Positions 43,966-52,435 are shown, counted from the first letter of the stretch. The stretch: 64,000 nucleotides of DNA from Citrobacter amalonaticus (GCF_018323885.1 NZ_AP024585.1:1612001-1676000); one strand, 5' to 3'. Notes: generated by a model not told the origin, from the sequence alone. A program made the numbers and translations.

Positions 43966-44211
43966 AAAAGCAAACCGTGGAGATGGTCAGGTATGGATAG
44001 GTCCGGCTGAAAATTGCCGACGCGTTTCCGTAAGGCCGGGAGAACCCGCAGGGATGCGGGTTCAGGGCGCGCGAAGCAGGGATGCTGAGTCGTGCCCGGC
44101 CCGGTAGCCTGAAGGAATAAGCGGAGGGTATCGCGAAGCGACAATTTTCCAGCCGGGAGCCAGGATTGTTAAGGAGGCGGCGACGAGCCTCCTTAACCCG
44201 TTCACAGGTAC
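43966..44211 (-). repeat. Structured repeat, copy B (inverted)
   Basis: The partner of copy A on the minus strand, starting GTACCTGTGAACG at 44211 and running leftward. Hairpins in plus coordinates are H1 44168-44197 (11 bp, 8-base loop), H2 44131-44141 (TCGC-GAA-GCGA), H3 44075-44086 (AGCA/TGCT, 4-base loop) and H4 44042-44063 (8 bp, 6-base loop). On the minus strand it ends near an eight-T run (43971-43964), where the two copies meet tail to tail. An open frame (44062-44298, minus) has a product resembling that of copy A (A-A-S-L-x-x-L-A-P-G), as expected of homologous DNA. Confidence 0.72.
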
Positions 44212-44294
44212 TGGTGTACCAGATTGGCTGCGAACATGAGGTGAACGGTACTCGTCCCACAGGGGCATATGCTTCTCAAAGCGTATACGCCCCC

Positions 44295-45029
44295 TCACTC
44301 CCCCGCATTCTGCGATTTCAACACAATAGAACAGGTATACCTTCCCGCCGGGTGAATTGAAATCGTGGTCTCGAACACTTTCCCGTCACGATCCCGATAG
44401 CGCCGTACGATGCGCATCCCCGGAGAGTCGGGCTCGACATTCAGTATCTTGGCGATTTTCTTCGGTACGCCAACGGCGGTGATCGTCTGATGCACTTCGT
44501 GACTCTTAATTCCGTAGTGCGTTTCGATCAGATCGCTAATCAGCGAGTGCGGATCGTCGCGGATGAACGCGCGTAGCCTGGAATAATCGGTGCTGGCGTA
44601 ACTGTCCGTCCAGCAAATAGGCGCATCCGGGTTTTGCGCATCCTCACGAATACTGGCGATATGTAGCCAGCGTGAACCGGGCGGGCAATCTATCAGTTGG
44701 GAAAGCTCAATATCCGCTACAATCTCATCGATCTTCTTAATCACCCGCAGGTTGTTTTTCGCCAACAGCAGCAGATCTTCCAGATGTGACAACGGATGGT
44801 TAACCCCGCTCGCCTGCGGTTCGCATACGCGCGTGCCAGCGCCTTTACGTCGCGAAATCAACCCCTGTTCCGTTAATTCCCTCAGCGCTTCGCGCATGGT
44901 GTGACGACTCACTTGCCAGGTTTCGCACAGTTCCATTTCTGTCGGAAACAGTGAACCGGGCGGGTAAGTTCCCGTTGAGATTTGATGAGCCAGTTCACGG
45001 GCTATCCGTTTGTACAGAGATTCTTTCAT
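44295..45029 (-). CDS. GntR/UTRA-family regulator of the adjacent lyase-transporter genes
   Basis: A 244-residue regulator. The N-terminal GntR winged helix reads FPTEMELCETWQVSRHTMREALRELTEQGLISRRKGAGTRV (about residues 28-68), followed by a UTRA effector domain (LIETHYGIKSHEVHQTITAVGVP, then RRYRDRDGKVFETTISIHPAGRYTCSIV). It resembles HutC-type repressors that bind small catabolites. The start ATG has only a weak Shine-Dalgarno. It is divergent from the lyase gene, and three tandem palindromes lie between them, so it very probably represses both itself and the lyase-transporter operon. Confidence 0.88.
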   Translation of the reverse strand: MKESLYKRIARELAHQISTGTYPPGSLFPTEMELCETWQVSRHTMREALRELTEQGLISRRKGAGTRVCEPQASGVNHPLSHLEDLLLLAKNNLRVIKKIDEIVADIELSQLIDCPPGSRWLHIASIREDAQNPDAPICWTDSYASTDYSRLRAFIRDDPHSLISDLIETHYGIKSHEVHQTITAVGVPKKIAKILNVEPDSPGMRIVRRYRDRDGKVFETTISIHPAGRYTCSIVLKSQNAGE

Positions 45030-45110
45030 CGCAGTTTCGTCAAATAATTAATGATCACAGTCACAGAAATGACTACGGGCTATTCCCTGGATTCGTCATG
45101 ATTATTATAA

Positions 45111-45157
45111 ATGTCCGTACATTTTAAATGTACGGACATTTATGTATGTTCGGACAT
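45111..45157. promoter_or_regulatory. Three tandem operators for the GntR regulator
   Basis: Three near-identical 12-bp palindromes, ATGTCCGTACAT (45111-45122), ATGTACGGACAT (45128-45139) and ATGTTCGGACAT (45146-45157), give the consensus ATGTNCGNACAT. The first two also form one long perfect inverted repeat with 18-bp arms (45107-45124 and 45126-45143) around a single base. The spacing of 17 and 18 bases suggests binding on nearly one face of the helix. Confidence 0.85.
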
Positions 45158-45231
45158 TTTTGTTGGCCCGATTGCGTCGTAAACCGGGTCAGACGCTCAT
45201 CTTATCATTATCAGATTGAACCGGGGGATTT

Positions 45232-46584
45232 ATGGCTTCGAATGTAATGGATTCTGTTTTATTTAGAGATTCTTTTGGTACACCAGCAATGCGCGCCGTG
45301 TTTGATGACTACGAACTTATTCGCAAGTATGTCGAAGTGGAGGTGGCGCTCGCCAAAGCGCAGGCGCGTTGCGGAGTGATCCCGGAAGCGGCAGCCAAAG
45401 AGATCGCTGAGAAGTGCAATGCCGATACGCTGGATTTCGATTTGTTACGTCATGAGACGGAAATCGTCGGTTATCCGATCCTGCCGCTTGTGCACCAGAT
45501 TTCAAAGCAGGCCGGAGAGTCTGGCGGCTATGTGCACTGGGGAGCGACGACGCAGGACATCATGGACACGGCGGTGGTACTGCAAATCCGTGATGCCTTT
45601 GAACTGATCGAGGCGGACATGAACCGGTTACGTGCAACGCTGGCTGACCTGGCGCTGCGCTATCGGGATACGCCAATGGCCGGTCGCACCCATTTACAGC
45701 AGGCGCTACCGGTGACGTTTGGTTATAAAGCCGCTATCTGGCTGGACATGTTTGAACGCCACGCCGAACGTTTGCAACAGGCGCGTCCGCGAGTGTTGGT
45801 CGGTGAATTTGCCGGGGCCGCCGGAACGCTGGCATCGCTGGGCGACAAAGGATTGCCGGTACAAAAAGCGCTGATGGAAGAGTTAGGTCTTAACGTCCCG
45901 ACCTCCACCTGGCACGTAGCGCGCGACGGCTTCGCAGAGGCGGTGAACCTGCTGGCGGTCATCACCGGTTCGCTAGGGAAGATTGCTTATGACGTGATGC
46001 TGATGGCATCGAACGAGTTTGGCGAACTGTATGAACCGTTCGTTAAAGGCCGTGGTGCCAGCAGCACTATGCCGCAAAAACGCAATCCTATCTCCAGCGA
46101 ACTGATGCTGGCCTGTGCAAAAGGCGTTCGTCAACAGGCCGGGCTGATGTTGGATGCGATGGTTCAGGATCTGGAACGCGCCACCGGACCGTGGCACGCG
46201 GAGTGGATTGCGATCCCGGAAAGTTTCGTCCTGAGCGCAGGGGCGCTGCATCAGGCCAACGTTATGCTGGCAGGACTGGAGGTCGATGAAGCGGCAATGT
46301 TGCGCAATCTTGGGATGACCAACGGCCTGATTGTGGCAGAAGCGGTGATGATGGGGCTGGCTCCGTACATCGGCCGCCAGGATGCCCATGATGTCGTCTA
46401 TGACGCCTGTCGTATCGTCAACGAGAAGGGCGGTCACTTGGCCGACGTACTGAACGCTATGCCGACAGTGGCACAACGACTGGATCCGCAACTGATTAAC
46501 CAACTGACCGATCCGGCTAATTATCTGGGAATGGCGCCGGAAATGGTCGATCAGGTGCTGTCCAGGTATCAGTCACGGAAATGA
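45232..46584 (+). CDS. Fumarase/aspartase-superfamily lyase, CMLE/adenylosuccinate lyase-like
   Basis: A 450-residue member of the superfamily that eliminates an amine or other group from a succinyl compound to release fumarate, or cyclises carboxymuconate. Signature regions are HWGATTQDIMDT (residues 102-113), GRTHLQQALPVTFG (151-164) and the catalytic-loop GASSTMPQKRNP (275-286). The pattern WGATTQD resembles 3-carboxymuconate cycloisomerase and adenylosuccinate lyase, but the purB genes have different contexts. The gene is regulated by a UTRA-type repressor and linked to a dicarboxylate transporter, so degradation of an imported N-substituted aspartate or related acid is a reasonable guess. 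The substrate is not known. Confidence 0.85.
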   Translation: MASNVMDSVLFRDSFGTPAMRAVFDDYELIRKYVEVEVALAKAQARCGVIPEAAAKEIAEKCNADTLDFDLLRHETEIVGYPILPLVHQISKQAGESGGYVHWGATTQDIMDTAVVLQIRDAFELIEADMNRLRATLADLALRYRDTPMAGRTHLQQALPVTFGYKAAIWLDMFERHAERLQQARPRVLVGEFAGAAGTLASLGDKGLPVQKALMEELGLNVPTSTWHVARDGFAEAVNLLAVITGSLGKIAYDVMLMASNEFGELYEPFVKGRGASSTMPQKRNPISSELMLACAKGVRQQAGLMLDAMVQDLERATGPWHAEWIAIPESFVLSAGALHQANVMLAGLEVDEAAMLRNLGMTNGLIVAEAVMMGLAPYIGRQDAHDVVYDACRIVNEKGGHLADVLNAMPTVAQRLDPQLINQLTDPANYLGMAPEMVDQVLSRYQSRK

Positions 46585-46617
46585 AGGTTCTCGTGTTAAC
46601 GGAATAAGGATATGGCT

Positions 46618-48039
46618 ATGTCTACAAATACTGTCGCGGGAAAGAAACTTCTCTCATTTCTGATCCCGCTGGTAATCGGTGCCGTCATTTGGTTTATTCC
46701 CGTTCCTGAAGGGTTAACCCCGGCGGCCTGGCATATGTTTGCGATTTTTGCCGCCACCATTGCGGCAATCCTGACCCAGCCGCTCCCTTCGGGGGCGGTC
46801 ATGCTGATTGCGCTTTGCGTGGTGATCTTTAGCAAAACGTTGACTGAGGCGAAGGCACTGTCAGGCTTTGCCTCTGGCACGGTATGGCTGATTTTCTGCG
46901 CCTACGTGCTCTCGCTGGGGTTTGTGACCTCCGGACTGGGAAAACGTATTGCCTATAAAATGCTGTCGCTGTTTGGCGGAAGCAGTCTGGGAATTGCCTA
47001 TTCACTCGGTGTTTCTGACCTGATTATGGCCCCGGCGATGCCGTCGGTGACGGCGCGGTCTGGCGGGATTATTTTCCCGATCGCTCGCTCAATCAACGAC
47101 GTACTCGGTTCGGCGCCTGGCGCGACTGGCAAGCGGATTGGCGATTTCTTGACGATGGTTTGCTTTCAGTTTACGCCGATCACCGGGGCGATATTTTTAA
47201 CCGGTATGGCGGCGAACCCGCTAGTGGCAAGCCTGGCAAAATCCACGCTGGGTCTGGAGATCACCTGGGGCGGCTGGTTTATTTCTGCCGTCGTTCCAGC
47301 GATGGTCTGTTTTTGCCTGATGCCGCTGCTGGTCTACAAGTTGCTGGATCCAGAACTGAAGCATACACCGGAAGCCAAAGCGATGGGCAAACAGTCGCTG
47401 GGCGAACTGGGTGTCATGAGCAGTAATGAGAAAAAAGTGGCCGTAGGGTTTGTGCTGGCGCTTGTCGGCTGGGGAACCAGTCTGATTACCGGGATCTCGG
47501 CGACATCGGTCGGGCTGGGGCTGGCCGCTTATTTGTTTGCGACCGGGGCCGTCAGTTGGAAAAGTCTCCTCAATGACCATGCGGCGTGGGACACGGTGAT
47601 CTGGTTCAGCGTGATCATCAGCCTGGCGACGGGTCTGGCGGATCTGGGATTCATCAAATGGATGACGGTGAAGTTGGGTAGCGGGATTCAGGGATTCGGT
47701 GCGATGGAAGCCTTTATCGTGCTCGGTGTCTTGTACATCTACGTCCACTATCTGTTTGCCACTGCCACGGGGCACGTTGCCGCGTTGTACGCACCATTTG
47801 CCGCCACGGCGATTGCCGCCGGCGCACCGCCGATGATGGTGGCTATCTGCTTCGGTATCTTCAGTAACCTGATGTGGGGGAACACCGAGTACGGCGGAGG
47901 ACCCGGCCCTATCTACTTTGCGCAAGGTTATTTCGAGCGACCACGGTTTTACCGAATCAACCTGTGTGTGGTGACCTTCAACGTCATTATCATTTTCGCG
48001 GTTGGCATGCTGTGGTGGAAGCTGCTGGGTTACTATTAA
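46618..48039 (+). CDS. DASS-family anion:sodium or anion exchange transporter
   Basis: A 473-residue inner-membrane protein with about 12-14 hydrophobic helices, of the divalent anion:sodium symporter (DASS) family that includes CitT, TtdT and plastid DiT1. Family segments are LTPAAWHMFAIFAATIAAI near residue 35, DLIMAPAMPSVTARSGGIIFPIARS, FTPITGAIFLTGMAANPLVA, and ATATGHVAALYAPFAATAIAAG. The ATG at 46618 has AAGGA 7 bases upstream. An ATG at 46612 is only one base from it and is less likely. It lies 33 bases after the lyase and probably imports the lyase substrate, a di- or tricarboxylate. Confidence 0.88.
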   Translation: MSTNTVAGKKLLSFLIPLVIGAVIWFIPVPEGLTPAAWHMFAIFAATIAAILTQPLPSGAVMLIALCVVIFSKTLTEAKALSGFASGTVWLIFCAYVLSLGFVTSGLGKRIAYKMLSLFGGSSLGIAYSLGVSDLIMAPAMPSVTARSGGIIFPIARSINDVLGSAPGATGKRIGDFLTMVCFQFTPITGAIFLTGMAANPLVASLAKSTLGLEITWGGWFISAVVPAMVCFCLMPLLVYKLLDPELKHTPEAKAMGKQSLGELGVMSSNEKKVAVGFVLALVGWGTSLITGISATSVGLGLAAYLFATGAVSWKSLLNDHAAWDTVIWFSVIISLATGLADLGFIKWMTVKLGSGIQGFGAMEAFIVLGVLYIYVHYLFATATGHVAALYAPFAATAIAAGAPPMMVAICFGIFSNLMWGNTEYGGGPGPIYFAQGYFERPRFYRINLCVVTFNVIIIFAVGMLWWKLLGYY

Positions 48040-48052
48040 GTCACAGCGCAGT

Positions 48053-48140
48053 TGCCTGATGGCGCTGCGCTTATCAGGCCTGCGCGCATAGAATTGTCTA
48101 TAGCCGTAGGCCGGATAAGGCGTAAGCTGCCATCCGACAC
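48053..48140. repeat. Two REP units before dinG
   Basis: One unit reads GCCTGATGGCGCTGCGCTTATCAGGCC-like (48054-48080). The other reads GTAGGCCGGATAAGGCGTAAGC...CATCCGAC (48106-48138). They mark the end of the accessory block. Confidence 0.82.
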
Positions 48141-48213
48141 GTCGAATCCAGGTTGCGAAGCACCTTCCAGAAGCGGCAAAAAAGATACGTTCCAGGTCTG
48201 AAATGTGCCACAA

Positions 48214-48233
48214 TAGTGGCTGTTTATACAGTG
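48214..48233. promoter_or_regulatory. LexA (SOS) box of dinG
   Basis: TAGTGGCTGTTTATACAGTG aligns with the E. coli dinG SOS box TATTGGCTGTTTATACAGTA. The right half CAG is intact, but the left half is GTG instead of CTG, so it is a weakened site. It lies 14 bases before the dinG start. Confidence 0.72.
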
Positions 48234-48247
48234 TTTCAGGTTTTCTC

Positions 48248-50398
48248 ATGGCATTAACCGCTGCGCTTAAAGCGCAAATCGCCGTCTGGTATAAGGCGCT
48301 TCAGGAACAGATCCCCGACTTTATCCCCCGTGCGCCGCAGCGGCAGATGATTGCCGATGTCGCGAAAACGCTGACCGGAGAAGAAGGGCGTCATCTGGCG
48401 ATAGAGGCGCCTACCGGAGTGGGGAAAACCCTGTCCTATCTCATTCCCGGCATTGCCATTGCACGGGAAGAGCAAAAAACGCTGGTGGTTAGCACCGCCA
48501 ACGTGGCGTTGCAGGATCAGATCTACAGTAAAGATCTGCCGTTACTGCGCAAAATTATTCCCGATCTTCGCTTTACCGCCGCGTTTGGACGCGGGCGCTA
48601 TGTGTGTCCGCGAAATCTGACGGCGCTGGCCAGTACTGAACCCACGCAACAGGATCTGCTCGCCTTTCTTGACGATGAACTCACGCCGAACAACCAGGAA
48701 GAACAGAAGCGCTGCGCAAAGTTAAAAGGCGACCTCGACAGCTACAAGTGGGACGGCCTGCGCGATCATACGGATATCGCCATTGACGACGACCTCTGGC
48801 GACGACTGAGTACCGATAAAGCCAGTTGCCTGAACCGCAACTGCCACTACTACCGCGAGTGCCCGTTTTTTGTCGCCCGTCGCGAGATTCAGGAAGCGGA
48901 AGTGGTGGTGGCAAACCATGCGCTGGTGATGGCGGCGATGGAAAGCGAAGCGGTGTTACCGGACCCGAAAAACCTGCTGCTGGTTCTGGATGAAGGCCAT
49001 CACCTGCCGGATGTCGCCCGCGATGCGCTGGAAATGAGTGCGGAAATTACCGCCTCCTGGTATCGCCTGCAACTGGATCTGTTCAGCAAACTGGTGGCGA
49101 CTTGCATGGAGCAGTTTCGCCCCAAGACCACGCCGCCGCTGGCGAATCCGGAGCGTCTAAACGCCCATTGCGAAGAGCTGTATGAACTTATCGCGTCACT
49201 TAATCACATTCTCAGTCTGTACATGCCTGCCGGGCAGGAAGCGGAACATCGCTTTGCGATGGGGGAACTGCCGGATGAAGTGATGGAGATTTGCCAGCGT
49301 CTGGCGAAGCTCACCGAAACGCTGCGCGGTCTGGCGGAGCTGTTTTTGAACGATCTCAGCGAGAAAACCGGCAGCCATGACGTTGTGCGTTTGCATCGGG
49401 CTATTTTGCAGATGAACCGGGCGCTGGGGATGTTTGAAGCGCAAAGCAAACTGTGGCGACTGGCCTCGCTGGCCCAGTCATCCGGCGCACCGGTGTCGAA
49501 ATGGACGACGCGCGAGGTGCGCGACGGGCAACCCCACGTCTGGTTTCACTGCGTGGGGATCCGCGTGAGCGATCAACTCGAGCGATTACTCTGGCGCAGT
49601 GTGCCGCATATCATCGTCACCTCCGCCACGCTGCGTTCGCTTAATAGTTTTTCGCGTCTGCAGGAGATGAGCGGCCTGAAGGAAAAAGCCGGAGACCGCT
49701 TCGTCGCGCTCGATTCGCCGTTTAACCATGTCGAACAGGGTAAAATTATTATTCCGCAGATGCGCTATGAACCGTTGATCGACAACGAAGAACAGCATAT
49801 TGCGGAGATGGCGGCTTATTTCCGCGAACAGCTGGAAAGTAAAAAACATTCCGGCATGCTGGTGCTATTTGCCAGTGGGCGAGCGATGCAGCGCTTTCTG
49901 GAATACGTCAGCGATCTGCGCTTGTTGCTGTTGGTCCAGGGTGACCAGCCTCGCTACCGGCTGGTGGAACTGCACCGTAAGCGGGTGGAAAACGGCGAGC
50001 GTAGCGTGCTGGTGGGGCTGCAATCCTTCGCCGAAGGACTGGACCTGAAAGGCGATTTACTCAGTCAGGTGCATATCCACAAAATTGCTTTTCCTCCCAT
50101 CGACAGCCCGGTGGTGATCACCGAAGGCGAGTGGCTTAAAAGTCTCAATCGCTATCCGTTCGAAGTGCAGAGTTTGCCCGCCGCCTCGTTTAATCTAATC
50201 CAGCAGGTGGGACGCTTGATCCGTAGCCACGGGTGTTGGGGAGAAGTGGTAATTTATGATAAGCGTCTGTTGACCAAAAATTATGGCAAGCGTTTACTGG
50301 ATGCATTACCTGTTTTTCCCATAGAACGACCCGCAGTGCCAGACGTTATCGTTAAGGCAAAAGAAAAAGCGAAACCCACGCGCCGTCGGCGTAAATAA
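48248..50398 (+). CDS. dinG: ATP-dependent helicase DinG
   Basis: A 716-residue XPD-like 5'-3' helicase, equal in length to E. coli DinG. It unwinds D-loops, R-loops and forks, and its iron-sulfur cluster cysteines are in RYVCPRN, ASCLNRNCHYYRECPFF. Walker A EAPTGVGKT, the DEGH box (VLDEGHHLPD), VTSATLRSL and QQVGRLIRS are present. The ATG 48248 follows the conserved N-terminal MALTAALKAQIAVWYK. The in-frame ATG at 48203 lies over the SOS box. The C-terminus is basic (KPTRRRRK). Confidence 0.96.
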   Translation: MALTAALKAQIAVWYKALQEQIPDFIPRAPQRQMIADVAKTLTGEEGRHLAIEAPTGVGKTLSYLIPGIAIAREEQKTLVVSTANVALQDQIYSKDLPLLRKIIPDLRFTAAFGRGRYVCPRNLTALASTEPTQQDLLAFLDDELTPNNQEEQKRCAKLKGDLDSYKWDGLRDHTDIAIDDDLWRRLSTDKASCLNRNCHYYRECPFFVARREIQEAEVVVANHALVMAAMESEAVLPDPKNLLLVLDEGHHLPDVARDALEMSAEITASWYRLQLDLFSKLVATCMEQFRPKTTPPLANPERLNAHCEELYELIASLNHILSLYMPAGQEAEHRFAMGELPDEVMEICQRLAKLTETLRGLAELFLNDLSEKTGSHDVVRLHRAILQMNRALGMFEAQSKLWRLASLAQSSGAPVSKWTTREVRDGQPHVWFHCVGIRVSDQLERLLWRSVPHIIVTSATLRSLNSFSRLQEMSGLKEKAGDRFVALDSPFNHVEQGKIIIPQMRYEPLIDNEEQHIAEMAAYFREQLESKKHSGMLVLFASGRAMQRFLEYVSDLRLLLLVQGDQPRYRLVELHRKRVENGERSVLVGLQSFAEGLDLKGDLLSQVHIHKIAFPPIDSPVVITEGEWLKSLNRYPFEVQSLPAASFNLIQQVGRLIRSHGCWGEVVIYDKRLLTKNYGKRLLDALPVFPIERPAVPDVIVKAKEKAKPTRRRRK

Positions 50399-50424
50399 CG
50401 TGAGTGTGAGGCAAGGAGTTTTCG

Positions 50425-51393
50425 ATGGATTACCGCAAAATAATTAAAGAGATCGGCCGGGGGAAAAACCACGCCCGCGATCTGGATCAGGATACCGCGC
50501 GAGGGCTTTATACCCACATGCTCAACGGCGACGTGCCGGAACTGGAAATGGGCGGCGTGCTGATTGCATTGCGTATCAAAGGGGAAGGGGAAGCCGAAAT
50601 GCTGGGCTTTTATGAGGCGATGCAAAACCATTCCATTAAGCTTACCCCGCCGGTTGCGAAGCCGATGCCGATCGTTATCCCCAGCTATAACGGCGCGCGT
50701 AAACAGGCGAACCTGACGCCGCTGCTGGCGATTTTATTGCACAAGTTGGGTTTTCCGGTCGTCGTGCATGGGGTGAGCGAAGATCCGACCCGCGTGCTGA
50801 CAGAGACCATTTTCGAACTGATGGGGATTGCGCCGACGCGTCATGCCGGACAGGCACAGGCGAAACTGGATGGACATCAGCCAGTCTTTATTCCGGTGAG
50901 TACGCTCTGCCCGCCGCTGGAAAAACAGCTGGCAATGCGCTGGCGACTGGGTGTGCGCAACAGCGCACATACGCTGGCGAAGTTAGCGACACCGTTTGCC
51001 GAAGACGCCGCGCTGCGTCTTGCCAGCGTGTCGCATCCGGAATATGTGCCGCGCGTCGCGAAATTCTTTAATGATATTGGTGGGCGTGGGTTGTTGATGC
51101 ACGGAACCGAAGGTGAGGTTTACGCCAATCCGCAACGCTGCCCGCAGATTAGCCTGATTGATAGCACTGGCACCCGGGTGTTACAGAGCCGACAAAGTGA
51201 AATGCCCGACGAACCTGTACCGCTGCCCGCGGCAAAGGATCCTGAGACGACCGCGCGCTGGATTGAACGCTGCCTGGCGGGAAGTGAGCCGGTACCCGCA
51301 TCGTTGAAAATCCAGATGTCCTGTTGCCTGGTGGCAACGGGTGAGGTGGCAACACTCGAGCAAGGACTGGCGCGAGTCAACGACAGTTTTTAG
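50425..51393 (+). CDS. ybiB: Anthranilate phosphoribosyltransferase-like DNA-binding protein YbiB
   Basis: A 322-residue TrpD2-family protein, close to the 320 residues of E. coli YbiB. The fold is that of anthranilate phosphoribosyltransferase, for example VLIALRIKGEGEAEMLGFYEAM and VVVHGVSEDPTRVLT, but it lacks the full substrate motifs. The E. coli protein binds nucleic acid without sequence preference and is upregulated with dinG. It lies 26 bases after dinG with an AAGGAG signal, so it is probably co-transcribed with it. Confidence 0.92.
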   Translation: MDYRKIIKEIGRGKNHARDLDQDTARGLYTHMLNGDVPELEMGGVLIALRIKGEGEAEMLGFYEAMQNHSIKLTPPVAKPMPIVIPSYNGARKQANLTPLLAILLHKLGFPVVVHGVSEDPTRVLTETIFELMGIAPTRHAGQAQAKLDGHQPVFIPVSTLCPPLEKQLAMRWRLGVRNSAHTLAKLATPFAEDAALRLASVSHPEYVPRVAKFFNDIGGRGLLMHGTEGEVYANPQRCPQISLIDSTGTRVLQSRQSEMPDEPVPLPAAKDPETTARWIERCLAGSEPVPASLKIQMSCCLVATGEVATLEQGLARVNDSF

Positions 51394-51403
51394 CGCGACA
51401 GAT

Positions 51404-51433
51404 AAAAAAAAGCCCGTCCAGTGGCGGACGGGC
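51404..51433 (-). terminator. Terminator of ybiJ
   Basis: The stem GCCCGTCC (51412-51419) and GGACGGGC (51426-51433), 8 bp with a 6-base loop, reads on the minus strand into TTTTTTTTATC (51411-51401). It therefore ends the ybiJ transcript on the minus strand and shows no clear stop for ybiB. Confidence 0.82.
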
Positions 51434-51501
51434 AAACAAGGGTAATTCAGGTTCAATGAGGGTTGGAGCAGGGTGTCTGTTGGCAGCAGACGGGGTAAAA
51501 C

Positions 51502-51762
51502 TTATTTGTAGATAACAGCAGTACCGCTCATTTTGTTGTTGTTGTTGGCGGATGTGATGCTGTAACCGCTTGCGCCGGCAGCAGCGGCTTTCTCAGCCAG
51601 TTTTGCTTCCAGGCCGTCCAGCGTGGTTGCGCCTTCTGCAGAAACCACACCGATTTTATTCATGCTTTGCGCCTGAGCAGCCGTAACAGGTTCGGCAGCG
51701 AAAACGCCAAAAGACAGAGTAGACAGGGCAACAGCGGCAACAGCATATTTGATAGTTTTCAT
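51502..51762 (-). CDS. ybiJ: YhcN/DUF1471-family small periplasmic protein YbiJ
   Basis: An 86-residue secreted protein with signal peptide MKTIKYAVAAVALSTLSFGVFA, cleavage before EPV. The mature part holds the DUF1471 motifs (KIGVVSAEGATTLDGLEAKLAEKAAAAGASGYSI and GTAVIYK). Members of this family respond to stress and to acid or peroxide. It has its own terminator. It is a paralogue of the mcbA-like gene 700 bases away. Confidence 0.93.
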   Translation of the reverse strand: MKTIKYAVAAVALSTLSFGVFAAEPVTAAQAQSMNKIGVVSAEGATTLDGLEAKLAEKAAAAGASGYSITSANNNNKMSGTAVIYK

Positions 51763-52047
51763 TGTTAATCTCTCGCAGGTTATTTATTAAGGAAGACGAT
51801 GTTCCGTCGATGTGATGAGTATCACGCTTTTTTTCGAGAGATAAAATCGAAGAGAATTGACAGCATTAATCAAAAAAATTGAATGACAAATAACTTATTG
51901 ATTATTAATTAATTCACGAGATGAATTTACGGTTCTACGCAGTTCACTTTACAGTTGAGGGATGAACGGCACATTTTGCTACGCAAAGAGAAATTTAACG
52001 TGAGCGTAAGCGAAACGGCATGTTCTTGATATCTATGTAAGCTTAGG
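51763..52047. other. Intergenic region between ybiI and ybiJ
   Basis: A 285-base AT-rich stretch with no gene I can support. It must hold the ybiJ promoter, for which I see no convincing -10/-35 pair. Confidence 0.4.
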
Positions 52048-52314
52048 TCAACGTAGCTGGCTGTCTTTTGATCCTCTGCGATTATATCCTGTATAGGATG
52101 AGTTCTGTGAATCTTTCTCCTGCTGGCAGTTAAGGCACAGTCTTACACCTGGCACTGCCTGTCGGCGGGCTTCAGGGATCGGATCGCCACATTCTTCACA
52201 TTCATACAGGCTATCACCGCGCGGAATTTCGCCTCTTGCACGTGCAACAGCATCTTCAATTGTACTGTTGATTTGTTCGTTCACAGCGTCATCATTTGCC
52301 CAACCAGAAGCCAT
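52048..52314 (-). CDS. ybiI: DksA-type zinc-finger protein YbiI
   Basis: An 88-residue protein of the DksA/TraR C4-type zinc-finger family, same length as E. coli YbiI. The finger ECEECGDPIPEARR...GVRLCLNCQQEKD carries four cysteines that bind zinc. It lacks the long coiled coil of DksA. No established function. E. coli has ybiX and fiu between ybiI and mcbA, and neither is present here. Confidence 0.93.
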   Translation of the reverse strand: MASGWANDDAVNEQINSTIEDAVARARGEIPRGDSLYECEECGDPIPEARRQAVPGVRLCLNCQQEKDSQNSSYTGYNRRGSKDSQLR

Positions 52315-52393
52315 AGCACTATTCTCCTCACGCTTTTTACCGAGGTTATTATAGTCAAGATGGGGTCAAAAATTGCGCAGTCAAGGGAACATT

Positions 52394-52420
52394 GCCCGAT
52401 AAGCGGCGTCGCTATCGGGC
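52394..52420 (-). terminator. Weak hairpin after mcbA
   Basis: The stem GCCCGATA and TATCGGGC (52394-52401, 52413-52420) extends inward by GCG-CGC with a one-base bulge. On the minus strand what follows is AATGTTCCC, so it has no clear T run and may be a weak terminator or an mRNA-end hairpin. Confidence 0.5.
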
Positions 52421-52435
52421 AGGTGGTGGGGAAGG

